Positions 31,954-43,368 of a DNA stretch of 64,000 nucleotides are shown one piece after another. Source of the stretch: Phoronis australis (Eukaryota > Phoronida > Phoronidae); the NCBI GenBank assembly GCA_002633005.1, contig NMRA01000102.1:197515-261514 (forward strand). Direction: 5' to 3'. The notes beneath the pieces are model-generated. The model did not search any database. It saw only the letters and a program-made list of their open reading frames with translations, and was not told where the DNA came from. Both the position numbers and the translations under genes were made by a program. Position 1 is the first letter of the stretch. Every line of letters starts with the position of its first letter.

Positions 31954-33320
31954 GTGAGTTTACCGATTGTTTTTTAAAACCACTTAAAAATCAGTAGATT
32001 TTACTAATACACTTTTTTGTGCGTTTTCAGAAGATGTTTTCGAATTTAAATTTTCTTCCGACGGGACACAAAACATGATCCAGGGTTTGTTTATGCAATG
32101 TATCTGTTTTTCCCAGGCACTAGTAGGATCTAGAAGGCCAAAGGAAAAATCCGCAGACAAATGCGATACGCTGGGTTCTTAACATTTTGCCTCACGCATT
32201 CACCATTAAACTGCATTGAAATGTTGTCCAATTGGCTTTTATTGGAAACCACAGTGCAGAGCTCAACATCAAAGCTTCAAATCGAGTTTATGTCAATAAA
32301 AACAGGCTGTTGCAATTTTCATTACTTCGTTGGCCTTTTTCTGCATGTTTCTCAGTTTTTACAAAAGGGGGCAGCATATGACGAACTTAGGTGTCACAAT
32401 AAAATGGCTGCCGAAGGCAGTGCACATTTGAAATAACTCGGCACAAATTAAAGAAAACTTCCGAATCGATGAATGCGGTATATCTGTGAGAGTTAAATCG
32501 AATCCTATTCAGATCATAACTTTGAAGTGGAATAATTCGGTGAGTACAACAGCAAGTCGGTTTTATGCTTAGGCGGACGACCATTGGGTTCCCCAGTATA
32601 CAGCTAGGGGTACCACTGTGTGTATTTCTTCCGTGGACCCCGAAATTGCACGCAGCCAATGTAGTTCTGCTCGTCACCGCGCCGTGACGCTTGTATCAAA
32701 ATGTAAAGCTAAAGACCGGACGGGGTGCATGCAAAATCTGGGATCAACCGATACTCACCTTGCCCGTTACAGCTGTTTAAGTCAGTAAAAAACAATGCAA
32801 CCAACGTCATTTTCTTGCGTAACTCTCTACCTTTTCTAACAATGGAAAATATGTTGTCGTTTCGAAAACAATACGCTCGTGTCACGCGCACGCGCAATTT
32901 CCTAAATTTTCGTGACATAACTTCGGAGAAGCAAAATTTGTTCTGAAATTCGGTTTTTCGGTATCGGAATACTAAAAAATTATAATGAAGTGAAACCAGT
33001 TCCAATAATTTGTTGTGACGTGCACGCAAGCTCGTGAAAGAACAGCAGCTGATTGAAGTCGGCGAAAAAAGAAACTGGTCAATAGGTGACGCAATATTTC
33101 ATGGCGCCGAACGTCGATAAAGATCCCTCCACAACTTTAGCAGCAGAATAACGGTAGAACGCCATTTTTTCCAACCCTGTAAATAAGTTAGTTTACTCAA
33201 GGAAGACTGTAGTTTTTAATGACACTAATTTTGTGTCAGATTTTATCTTACCACTTTTTTACCCACATCGGTGCAAAGCTATATATTTATATACAGCTTT
33301 GTACCAAGGCTAATCAACAT
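31954..33320. other. no recognisable gene
   Basis: A diverged relative of the 31620-31740 segment lies at about 32595-32700. Open frames on both strands at 32700-33030 overlap and look random. Confidence 0.4.
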
Positions 33321-33329
33321 GTAGAGCTA

Positions 33330-35190
33330 CGGGCCCGTAGCCGGGTAGAGGAGTCGGGGTAGGGGGGTCGGTGGAGGGGGGCTCCATCGAACCCCTCCCT
33401 TCGCGGAAAAGGTCCAGCCCCAGCCTATCTGTGAAAGAGGGAAAACTGAGGCGGTTCGTAAAACACGTCTGATTTATTGAAATGAGAGAACACTGAAAGC
33501 AAGTAAAAACTACACAACGCTATAAATATTATGACGAAAGGAAACTTGGAACAAACTGATTGGAAGAATATTAGAAACGCAAGAAAGAAAATCAGGGAAA
33601 ACATAATGGTAACTAATATCGCAAAGTGAATGTGAAACGTGAACGAGAAAACAACTTGATGTTAACGTCATGACAGTATCCGTTAGAGATAGGGTATAGG
33701 TGGACAACAACAACAGCTACTGGTAGTACTAATTATAATTATAACTAAGTTAGATGAATTTGATACTGATTCAAAGCGCTTCGCTTAATCTTCGGGCCCT
33801 ACCCGGCCCCAGGGCCCAACTTCGCCCGATGAGTGGTGTTTGCGTAGATGACAGGATCGTGCACACGATTAGAGGAGGCTTTATGTCATTCATTGGCATT
33901 ATTGCGTGTGTGGTTGGTACTCCATTATCGTAGATATTATCGTTGGCCAAACGAGTGAACGTTACGCCGTTAGATTACGTGGGAAAGTTGATTCTTGTTA
34001 GTGGCGTAAAGCATTTCTGTACGCCGTAAAGTAATTATTACATTACGAAGTAAAGTAAGTATTTGGGGCGCTTAAAGTTACTTTACGCCGCAAATAATTA
34101 CTTTATGCCACAATTAATTTATTTATGCCGTACTTCATCGGCCTGTAACAAGAATTATGTTACGCACGTATAATTTTTAAATTATTAAAAAGGGCGTATC
34201 GTTCACCCATTTAGCCAACGATACATCATAGGGTTACAAGGGATTCTAGAAGTAAATGTCTATAACTAGCTAAGCTTTAAAACAGCGAAATAGCTCTCAA
34301 AAAGTAGTGTGGCGTGAATGTCTTAAAATCGACCAAGAAACAAAACAGCAGAAAATATGATTGTTATCTGTTATTTTTGTGTACTTGCTAGCATCAAGTA
34401 GTAGGGTTAGGTGCAGGCATTTCAAATTTAAAATTGAAGGTGATCGTCAAATGATTGTTGTTCCTCCAATGTCCACTTTCATTGTGGATTGATGGACTGA
34501 CATGCATGCGGGTGTACACATGTGTGCATTTTCATTTCTTTAAATCCAGTACACGCCGACGGTAAGTTCAATATAGGCAGTCTTCTGTTGTTGCTCAAAC
34601 AAAAACCAGACATTAACTACTGTGTGTTCTTGCACACAGTATAAGGGAAAAGCAGGTCTTGACCTAATGAAATTTTGGTCAACGAAGAAAGAGTTCCCTT
34701 GTCAATCAGTGACAGTGGTGCACAGCAGCACAGACTTCATACGGTAACAAACTTTAGTGGTGCAAAAGATTTCCAAGATTACGTGTCACTATTCCGAAGG
34801 TTTAGGCCTACTCCTCGGAAAGTCCACTACTCTTAAGTTTCACTACAGACTCCCACAATTCATTACTCTGATTGTCTGCAAATGGAGTCGGAACTGACAT
34901 GAATGAAATATTGTTTTGTATCCATTAAGTAACAACGTATGCAAGAGTTGAATAGTTCTTAAAACATTGATTGCATTGTTTACAAATAAGCTTCGTTCCA
35001 ATCACTGCCAATCGTGACTTCCTGAGTCTAACGAACGACTCATCACAGTCTCAAGCAAGGACAACATCTGGGACACGGGTCAGGCTGGGCTGCGGCGACC
35101 TGAAGACTGAATGGGACCCTCTGACTTTGTGAAGACTGGCAGGGACAGGGTAGCCTTCTAAGTACATTTAGTTTCGACCAGTTCCGTAGA
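33330..35190. repeat. dispersed element, copy A (with MITE insertion)
   Basis: It starts with GGGCCCGTAGCCGGG and runs through ACAACAACAACAGCTACTGG, GAGGAGGCTTTATGTCATTC and GGGATTCTAGAAGTAAATGT to AGACTGGCAGGGACAGGGTA. Copy B at 36303-37100 has the same order. Copy A has additional sequence, including the MITE at 33944. Confidence 0.65.
33944..34222. mobile_element. palindromic MITE, copy 2
   Basis: The ends TATCGTTGGCCAAACGAGTG and CACCCATTTAGCCAACGATA match copy 1 at 14806. The arms contain the same GGCGTAAAGTAATTA-type segments. It is absent at the matching place in copy B (near 36580), so it inserted after the two copies separated. Confidence 0.8.
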
Positions 35191-35254
35191 GTGAGGTAAT
35201 AATTCAGCAATATCACTTCTTCGTATTCTTTTAAAAGGATAGCAAACCCTGTGA

Positions 35255-35530
35255 TGATTTCCACCAATCCTCGTTCTGTCATCTGCTAACGGCATCACTG
35301 GCGCCAATCTTCCAAGTTAAAAATATACCAAACCCGGTTTTATCCTATTAACAGATACTAAAAACGACTTTCCCATCCAATTATCTGAATCGAAATAATA
35401 CTCGGCTCAACAACCCTCTACAGTTTTGAGGAGAATCAGAAAACCTCTGCTAAAGGGACAAGCTTGACCTACGCTTTTAGCGAGTTACGCGGCAATTGTG
35501 GGAAAAGACCATCCACCAGGGACCATAATG
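35255..35530 (-). repeat. dispersed repeat related to 16490-16760 and 38150-38405
   Basis: It shares GATGATTTCCACCAATCC with the other copies, and on the minus strand GGCAATTGTGGG-type and CTTAAAAGCGTAGGTCA-type blocks. The order and orientation of the two blocks differ among copies, so the original structure is unclear. Confidence 0.45.
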
Positions 35531-35549
35531 TCCAATTCGGGAGAGTAAT

Positions 35550-36300
35550 GGGTATGAATTCTTTTTTATACATTTATGGGCAATGAGAACAATTACAATA
35601 ACACAACAAGACAAGAACACCCCAGACACGCTCACGCATACCCCACGACTAATCCTCTTGACTACTAAGAAAAACGGTTTCAAAGTTACACCATCTTTTT
35701 GCACAAATTCTGAATTCAAATCCTTACGAGCACTATACTTTCCCTCATATAATATTGCTTGATGAAGTTAAAAAATCTACTTAGAAGTAATCTTTTTGAT
35801 CCGAACTTTTGGCTATAAATAAACTGTTTACCCAATAATAAAACAATGTTTTTAAAATTTTCCTTTTTATCAAAAAAGCCAAAAATAACATTGTTGCAGG
35901 AGAGAGTGCCGACACACTGGAGTTTTGCTTTGTTTAAAATTTCGTTATTAACTTTTGTCCAAAATGAATTTACTGTTTCACATTCCCAAAATAAGTGTTT
36001 CAAAGTCTCTTTCGATTGTCCACAAAAGGAACATTCGTAATTTGAATTATTTTTAAAAATGAGTTAGTAGTCAAAATTCTTGTCAAGAGTCTGAACTGAA
36101 GCCATCTGATTCTTAGGTCTCTTCTTGTGTTATATAGAATGGAATAAACATCTTCCCATGAAAAATTATTTGCATTCACGTTCAGTTCTTTGCCCCATTT
36201 TGACTCCGCTTTTGAGACTTCGGAACTATAATTTAATTGTGTACAAATAAGTGGACACCCTTGCCCACCAGTTTCATTAAAATCGTTGGCACAACAGGAC
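35550..36300 (-). mobile_element. LINE fragment, 3' end of ORF2
   Basis: A minus-strand coding remnant and a probable 3' UTR (to about 35550). It is cut at its 5' side next to the start of element copy B at 36303, so either the LINE was truncated or the DNA element inserted there. Confidence 0.6.
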
Positions 36301-36335
36301 ACCGGCCCGTAGCCAGGGAGGTTCGGGGAGTTCAA
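35716..36335 (-). pseudogene. LINE ORF2 C-terminal region with zinc-ribbon (zf-RVT type), frameshifted
   Basis: The first frame reads ESKWGKELN...NFSWEDVYSILYNT...IRWLQFRLLTRILTTNSFL, the tail typical of L1/Tx1-type reverse transcriptase proteins. A one-base shift near 36050 moves the frame to NYECSFCGQSKETLKHLFWE, which together with the following Cys gives C-x2-C-x8-H-x4-C, then VNSFW. The RT and endonuclease domains are missing. It is inactive. Confidence 0.7.
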
Positions 36336-37936
36336 TCGAACCTCCCCCCCTCGCGGAAAAGGTCCAACCCCGACCTATCCGTTAAAGATGGGATTTAGAT
36401 GGACAACAACAACAAAATTGTTGCAGTTACTGGTACTACTAACTATAATGATAACTAAGTCACTAACAATTTTGAATTTAGTTCACGTAATTATCGGTCC
36501 GTACCCGTTCAACTTCGTCCGAATGATGTTTGATGATAGGATCGTGCAGACGATTAGAGGAGGCTTTATGTTATTCGTCGGCATTGAACGCATGTGATGG
36601 TTACACCGTAGGGAAACAAGGGAGTCTAGAAGTAAATGTCAATACCTAGATAGGATATGTAGCAGCGAGAGAGCTCCCAATAAGTAGTGCCGTGTGAACG
36701 TCTTAAAATCGACCAAGAAACAAAATAGCAGAAAGTATGTTTATCTGCTATTTTGATAATGGCAAAGTACGATAAATTGCAGAATTTTCAAATTTCCACT
36801 TTGGTTGTGGGTTGGTGGATGACATGCATGCGTGTACACGTGCGTGCGTTTCCACTCTTTTAAATTCAGTACACGCCGATGATAATTAAATTCACTACAG
36901 GGGGCAGTCCTCCGTCGTTGCTCAAAAATCTACATGGGGGGCGCACCATGGGGGGGTTGGGGGCTATAATCCCCACTTTTTTTAGTGCTGCGCCGCCCAT
37001 GGTCTAAATTAAGAAGACTGAATGGGACTCTCCGACTTCGTGATGACTGGCAGGGACAGGGTAGCCTACTAACTACGTTTAGTTTCGACCCGGCCATGCG
37101 CGTGGTTACTATGGGTGAGTTTGAGGGGCAGCAGCCCTAAACTAGCTCAGTCACGCTGTGAAATGATACGGCCTTGCATGGATTTGATGAATGTATCGTG
37201 GTTGATAATTCATCAATATTCCTACTTTATAATCTTTTAAAAATTCAAGTAAATTACGTACTCATTTTCCGTATTCTAAAGACATGCGGGCAATTTCGCA
37301 TGCACTTGGAATCCGGGCGTTGTTGAGCATAGGTACACCACCTAGTGCATCTAATAACCCAAGTGTCGTTTATTTTTGCAGGTAAAAGGGGATGTCTGAT
37401 ACACCCAAGTCCGAAACTTTAGATCTTTTAGGAGTAGTGAACCTTCAGACTAGTGAACCTTAATTTGGAATACTGTATGGGCTGTTCCCATTTCCAGTGA
37501 TGTAAGCTAGTTAAGTAACACGCAAAATACAACCAGATCAAAATATTCAAGTCGATCATGCTCCAATTAAATATTTCCGTCCGAGAATGTAATGAGGTGT
37601 AATCACTCATTTAAAGCACGCCCGGATTGAAAGTTTGGCGGGGGTAACGCGGGAACATTCTCTTTCTGGACCACATTACATCCGAATTTGAGTCCCGTTC
37701 TTTGTGAACAAGCGTCAGGGCATCCTCATTTCTGGTATTACGAATTCCGTTTGATCTTGGGAACATAGAGCTGACAGTCGTCGTTGTGAATATAGATGAA
37801 CCTTCCCCCTAGTAAGCTGTGTCAAGGGCCTTACCGAAAACTCTACAGTGTCGACTTTTGTAAAATATCAAAGGTCCACCGTACTACTAGAAATTCGAAC
37901 CACCCCCCCCCCGCGCAATGCTGTCCACGGGCCTGG
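36303..37936. repeat. dispersed element, copy B
   Basis: It starts GGCCCGTAGCCAGGGAGG and may end at the GTCCACGGGCCTG near 37920-37936, the same pair of ends as the nested element at 12520-13122. The first 800 bp match copy A at 33330 without the MITE. The small palindrome-like G-rich piece at 36940-37010 looks like a further insertion. Confidence 0.5.
37195..37510. repeat. diverged direct duplication, left copy
   Basis: It aligns with 38415-38735 (CATGCGGGCAATTTCG, GTACACCACC.AG.GCATCT and TCGTTTA.TTTTGCA are shared). The function is unknown. Confidence 0.55.
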
Positions 37937-38149
37937 GACAATGGGCATCTAAACTAACAACTCTATCAATACCACATTTCTGTTGGTACTTTTAATATCA
38001 CTGAAATTAGACTATTATACTCCATAAAGTTCCACAAACATCCACAAAAATCTCGGTTCAAAATATTACCGTCTGGGGAAAACAAGTCCTTTATTAAGAC
38101 TATGCCTCCATGGCTCCATGGGTATGAATTCTTAGTTGATTCCTGCTTC

Positions 38150-38405
38150 ATCTTTCAAGATTGACGCCAATGATGCAACAGCAAGTGAGAGAACTTGGAT
38201 TGGCTGAAATCATCCTTTTTAAGAAAGAAATCACGTGAACATTCATACACCCTTTGTCAAAGTTTGGACAATATGGTCGTTGCTGGGTGGACCTCTCCCA
38301 CAGTTGCCGCGTAATTGGCAAAAAGCGTAGGTTATGCTTACTCGTTTAGCAAACTTTGAAAGGAGTGTTCAAAATTTTCGGCCAGATTTTGAGGGTTGCC
38401 TGTTT
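38150..38405. repeat. dispersed repeat related to 16490 and 35255
   Basis: It contains the complement of GATGATTTC.CCAATCC and a forward GCAAAAAGCGTAGG block followed by TTTTGAGGGTTGCC, as at 16600-16760. Confidence 0.45.
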
Positions 38406-38414
38406 GAGACAACT

Positions 38415-38735
38415 GAGTTGGAAAGTCTTTTTTATTATTGGTCAATAGGCCAAACCCGGATTCGGTATCCTTTTAAAAATGCAAGAACGTGCTTAGCTTT
38501 CCGTATTCGGACATGCAGGCAATTTCGTATGCGCATGAAATCAATAATACGTGTACGTTGTTTTCGGTATACATAAGTACACCACCCAGCGCATCTTATA
38601 ACCGAAGTATCGTTTACTTTTGCATGCAAAAGTATAAAAAATAAACTTAGGTTCGAAAATTTAGATATTTTCGGAGTAGAGCCTTCGGAGTAGTGATGGT
38701 TCATAGTACGCTGTGCCCGTTTTCAGCGACTATGT
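38415..38735. repeat. diverged direct duplication, right copy
   Basis: Partner of 37195-37510, about 1.2 kb apart in the same orientation. Confidence 0.55.
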
Positions 38736-38744
38736 AAGAAACAC

Positions 38745-38930
38745 TGATATTTCCCGCAACATAAATTTTAACTGAGCACCGATTTGTCTGTACAACACAC
38801 CACATTTACACTTGCTCCGTCATGCCAAACTTGCATGACTGATGAACTGAAGTCACGGTAAATGTGGTCTGTTGTAGGCCCTACAGACAAATCGCGGGTG
38901 CTTAAAATTTATGTTCAGGAAATGTGAATC
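38745..38930. mobile_element. palindromic MITE, about 185 bp
   Basis: Arms sharing CATAAATTTTAA, CGATTTGTCTGTA and ACCACATTTAC are inverted around a spacer of about 40 bp. Confidence 0.7.
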
Positions 38931-39129
38931 CTAGAAATTGTGGTTGCGCCTTTTCAGAGTGCATCTCAGTTCTAATGTCGATGACTTATAAAGTGTTTAC
39001 GACACTGTCCTGTATATGTTACGAATAACACACCGTTAAATCGGTCAGATATTATGTGTTTATTCTACGTGTATGTGCTTCAAGCACGCGGCTATTAAAG
39101 TCACTGCAGAAACGAAATAGTTGCTGCGA

Positions 39130-39425
39130 CGTCTCTTGCCTCGCTGCGTGTCCCCTACGTGCCTAGCCAGCTAGCTACCACCTAGCGGCACGCATAGAGC
39201 CAGCGAGCGCCACTTGCATGACAAGGCTAAAAATCGTTCACAGTTCGCCATTTTTCACGGTTGTAAAGCAAACCAATGACTGCTGAGGTTACATAAACCA
39301 ATGCTAAAGCTCGTGCCACTTCGTGATACCTGCGTGCTGGCTAGGCCGCGGGCACGTAGGGGACCAGCGAGACCTCGCTGGTTCCCTGCGTGCCGCTAGG
39401 TGGGGCGGTAGCTTGAGCAAACTCC
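39130..39425. repeat. inverted repeat, GC-rich arms
   Basis: CCCCTACGTGCCTAGCCAGC and TAGCTACCACCTAGCGGCACG at the left match the complement of CGTGCTGGCTAGGC...GGCACGTAGGGG and CGTGCCGCTAGGTGGGGCGG at the right. Part of the arm order is rearranged. Confidence 0.5.
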
Positions 39426-39458
39426 CCTCCCGGCCAGGAAATTGTTCTGTTTTTTCCT

Positions 39459-39972
39459 CTAAAAATCAAGCATTTTCCTTGATTCCCGAAGTATTATCCA
39501 AGAAAAAATGAGAAAAAAAACGAAGAAAGTGTCAAACAGGAAAAACTGTAAGCGCCACAGACTCGTGCACCGCCATGATTTAACTCCTAATTTGATACTA
39601 AGAGACCTACTCACTTGTTTATAATCCACGGCGTTTGCGCGCGAAACCTTCTTTTTGTAATGCTTAATACATGTTTTATATTTTATGCAATCAGTTTGTA
39701 ACAAATTTGTTGTATTTAAAATAGTCTTCAATCGCCCAAAAGACCAAACCCGTTTTTTGTGTTGGCAATAATGACGCGATTGCTTTGGAAATCGTCTTAA
39801 GTTAAGGTTTGACAAAGAGAGAATTGTGAGTTTCTGAGTGATTCACTAAGGCTTCGATTAAAATTGACATCTTATCAGCAACTTCTGTTTTTTTCATCAT
39901 CACAAAGATTCTATTTTCTTTAAAAAATGAAGTAATTTTATTTTCTTCATTGCACAGTAGAGCAGACGACAT
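39459..39972 (-). other. possible broken coding segment, not recognised
   Basis: An ATG at 39972 opens a frame (MSSALLCNEENKITSFFKEN) to 39802. A single frame change near 39820 would continue it into SNLNLRRFPKQSRHYCQHKK and on to KHYKKK, followed by GT. The composition (Lys, Asn, acidic then basic) looks coding, but no family is recognised. It may be part of a transposon or a decayed exon. Confidence 0.25.
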
Positions 39973-40019
39973 CGTAGTGCCCAGCGCCACTCCCGGTCGC
40001 CTGAGATATCGTGGGAGAG

Positions 40020-40195
40020 CCTATACTTAGCCCCCCCCCAACACTAAAAGTGCACACATTTAAATCTTGTTTCAGACGTATAATTTTAATTACTGGGCCC
40101 AATTGATAAACTCAACATTTCACTATGCTCTTGCTGTTTTATTTTTTGCGGCAGCCAATGAGGGGGGGNGGGGGGGGGGGGGCTAAATCCGTCTA
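40020..40195. mobile_element. short non-autonomous DNA element with GGATTTAG-type end
   Basis: The right end reads GGGGGCTAAATCCGTCTATG, preceded by TTTTTTGCGGCAGCCAATGA. The same end sequence closes the element at 54205-54525. An undetermined base lies at 40169 in a G run. Confidence 0.45.
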
Positions 40196-41067
40196 TGCTA
40201 CTTGAGTTTGTAAAATCTGAATTTAGGTTGACGAGAAAAGAAATACTCTAATGAATACCCTAATGAGAAAAATACACTAAATGGCCGGTTCGTGGCAGGC
40301 AGCGATCGAGGAATGAACGATATCAATAACATGACCTAATTTCATTTAGTACAAATAAATAAAATCGGAAAATGAATGTTGTTACTATTCAGTTTATATC
40401 GTATATTAAGTATAAGAATGGCCGGTATAGTCATGCACTAGGCCTATATAACACAGTGGAATATCATTTTCTTATTAACAGCATTTTGGAGAACAGTGTC
40501 TGAAACATAGACATCACAGTATTAAGATGTCTATGGTCTGAAAGTTTCAAATGATTTCCGCGATCATGCAGCCAGTGACATGCCCTCCACGTTGGGAGGG
40601 ACATTCGCTCAGTTGGGCGCAAAAGGTGGCGCTAATGTTGTTAGCGGAAATAACTTAGTCATCTGCTGACATGTCGAAGAAGAAAGTTTGAAAACATTGT
40701 GGCGAGATGCAACTTGGAGGGTTCAGCAGATTTTATGTATATATAGCACTCGTCTTTACCTGTTTTGCCTCAGAAAAATGTTCCAGCGAATGGGTAGGTT
40801 GAATTCTCAAAATATTTGAGGTATTTAACTTTTGTTCTTGTTCAAAAAATGTCCTATTCAAATTGATTCTGTCGTCGATGAGTATCGACATGACTCGGGA
40901 GTCGTGGCGCATTCGAGTCCATTCCAGGACCACTTGGCACTTACTGCACGGCCACTGCGATTGGGCCTGAGCTCAGTCGGTGTAGAATTAGAGTACTCAA
41001 CCGTCAGTTTTTGACTTTGAGTTGAAGACTGAAACTTCACCTCTACTTTTTAAGTAAATTAACCAGT

Positions 41068-41180
41068 GCTGTAGTGGGGCGTAGGCGCACGTACGCGCAG
41101 CCAACCACCTTTGCTTTGGCATTTGTACGTAGCGTCTACGCATGGTAAGTTACGTTCAATGTTCAAGGTGATACGGTGGG
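41068..41180 (-). repeat. reverse copy of the 5180-5412 repeat
   Basis: CGTAGGCGCACGTACGCGCA and CAACCACCTTT are the complement of the motifs at 5280-5370. Confidence 0.55.
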
Positions 41181-41522
41181 CAATGGGCATCCACTTTCCT
41201 CTAATTTTACCACTGCAGCACTGAAATTAACAGTGTATGTGAGCTGGCTATGATGATTCTCGAGGTGGAGTGCTCGCAGGATATTTTTCTGTGTGCCAGT
41301 TCCAGATCAAATATCAAGACTATGGGGTTAGTGAGTGGCTATTATTATTTGAAAAATCCTTAGAGTTAACACTTAACATTAACAAATGTTTAAGTTCATC
41401 AAACATCAACCGTGCACTAAATTTCAGTAAATACCTTTTGTAAGTTTTTGGAGAACTAATCAAGTTTGACTCATAGTGACCTAGACAGTGACCACCATCT
41501 CTAGCTGCCCCCAGTAGAGACA

Positions 41523-41995
41523 GAAATTTTTCAGCGAATTATGCTTCACACTGTTTAAAACATTAAAGTCACGTTGTTATTTTAAGTACCTTTTGCGCAC
41601 AGAAGGACACCTCAGGAGGCTGTTGGTGTCTTTAACTCCTTCCAACTCGAACAAACACTTCCATAATCAAACTTTTTCTTTGAGCAGTCCTTCGTTCAGT
41701 TGCCCAAATCGACAACTGGCTGTTATTAAAACTGTGGGTGCTCTTGGCAGTGCGATAAAAGCAGGAGTGTGCGTAGTGTAAAAATGGTCTGTTGCCTATT
41801 TGGGCAACTGAACAAAGGACTGCTCGAAGAAAGAGTTTGATTACAAGAGTACTTTTGCAGTTGGAAGGAATTAAAGACATGAACGGCTTTTAAGGTGTCC
41901 CTCGGCCTCCTGAGGTGTCCCTCTATGTGCAAAAGGTACTTAGATGACTTAGATGCTTTTATCAGTGTGACGCATAATTCGCCAAAAAGTTTCCG
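41523..41995. mobile_element. foldback MITE, about 470 bp
   Basis: Arms of about 200 bp are inverted copies: GCGAATTATGCTTCACACTG at the left against CAGTGTGACGCATAATTCGC at the right, continuing through AAGTACCTTTTG/CAAAAGGTACTT and GAGCAGTCCTT/AAGGACTGCTC. Matching open frames on both strands are a consequence of the palindrome. Confidence 0.8.
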
Positions 41996-41999
41996 TTGT

Positions 42000-43365
42000 A
42001 TGAAGCTCCTGGTGTTACCTTTTTATGGTCCAAAAGATTGTAAAATATACTCCCGATAACTATCAAGTTCACCTCATAACGTTTTTGATTTGATAAAAAA
42101 TTCATTTATTTCTCAAAGTTCTTCATTTAACCAGGTTAAGCAGAAATTCAACCAAAATTCTTTCAGTGAATCAACCAGATGCTCTAATAACTTTTAGAAT
42201 TGGTGCAAAGATGAACCCTGAACAACACTTGATGACTTTGACATAAGTTTACTTAACTTCTTCCAATACTTAGTAAATTATCTGAGAAGTGACTTGGAAG
42301 TAGAACACTGAGTGCGCTAGGTTGATAATCCTCCCATGTAACTTGCCAGCTGAAAGTTATCTCTCTGTATCATGTTTTATTTTTGAAGTAGTTACCACAC
42401 ATGGTATGATCGGTTTTCCTAAAGAAATTGCAAAATCTGTAATGGAACATGGGCAGGTTACTCAAATTGTGAATAAAGTTAAAAGGCATGAAAATTATTT
42501 GAACAATGAAACTGACACCTAAAAGTTTTAACTTTATTGTTTAATGCAACTAAAGCATTTGAATCAAGTTGATCTGTACCCTCAGTATCTATCAAGCTGA
42601 TCCGTATCCTCAGTATCTTTTCCATTGGGGAAAATTGGGACATGAAGTAACTTGCCTTAGCTAATTTGTCAGTTACATCTTGCCCCACATGGTATTTTGA
42701 AAAGGTTATCTGCAGCTTGGAATGATTGTTAAGGAAAAGGAAAGATTCACGACTGTGTTATAAAGAAGGTTTAATAGTGGTGATAATGTAGTCAGTTGTG
42801 AAAACTATAAATAAGTTCATAAGATTGGTCTCATAATACTCCTTACTGTGACAGGATGGTACAAAATGAAATGCCCCTTTAGCATATTTTTAGTTTCATA
42901 AATAGCTGTACGCTAAGAATGTTAGGTTTTCACATCCTTTGAATGTTATTCCCTGAGATTTGAAGGTTATGTGTCCTCACTTCATGTCTAATATGTTCAT
43001 CTTAACAATGAATGCTGTCTCTCTCCTCATTTACCTGCAACTATAACTGATGTGTGGGCACTGGCGTTCTAATTATGAGCTCCTTCAGTTGTAACCTGTT
43101 ATAATTGAGCACAACTGGCGTCACATTATGCCACATGTTGGTGCACCTTTTGTTCCTGAATTTTTGCGATCAAAGACGGTAATTAAAAATCCATTTACCA
43201 TAAATGCACATGAACGCATCTCAACTCTACTCGTAAGTAATTTCTTGTAAACATCAACAGCATATTACCGGGGTAGTTAATTTTGAATTGTGGAACAGTG
43301 GAATTTCACAAATTTTATCAAATTCCTCAAAAAAATGGAAATTTTATTTATACATCTGTGTAATT
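42000..43365. other. no firm gene; one weak exon candidate near 42392-42457
   Basis: A plus-strand frame reading VVTTHGMIGFPKEIAKSVME lies between a possible acceptor (TTTTTGAAG) and donor (CAG/GTTACT). The wording looks coding, but I do not recognise it and the splice signals are weak. A 30-bp segment with CAAGTTGATC.GTA.CCTCAG is duplicated at about 42565-42620. Confidence 0.25.
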
Positions 43366-43368
43366 ATT

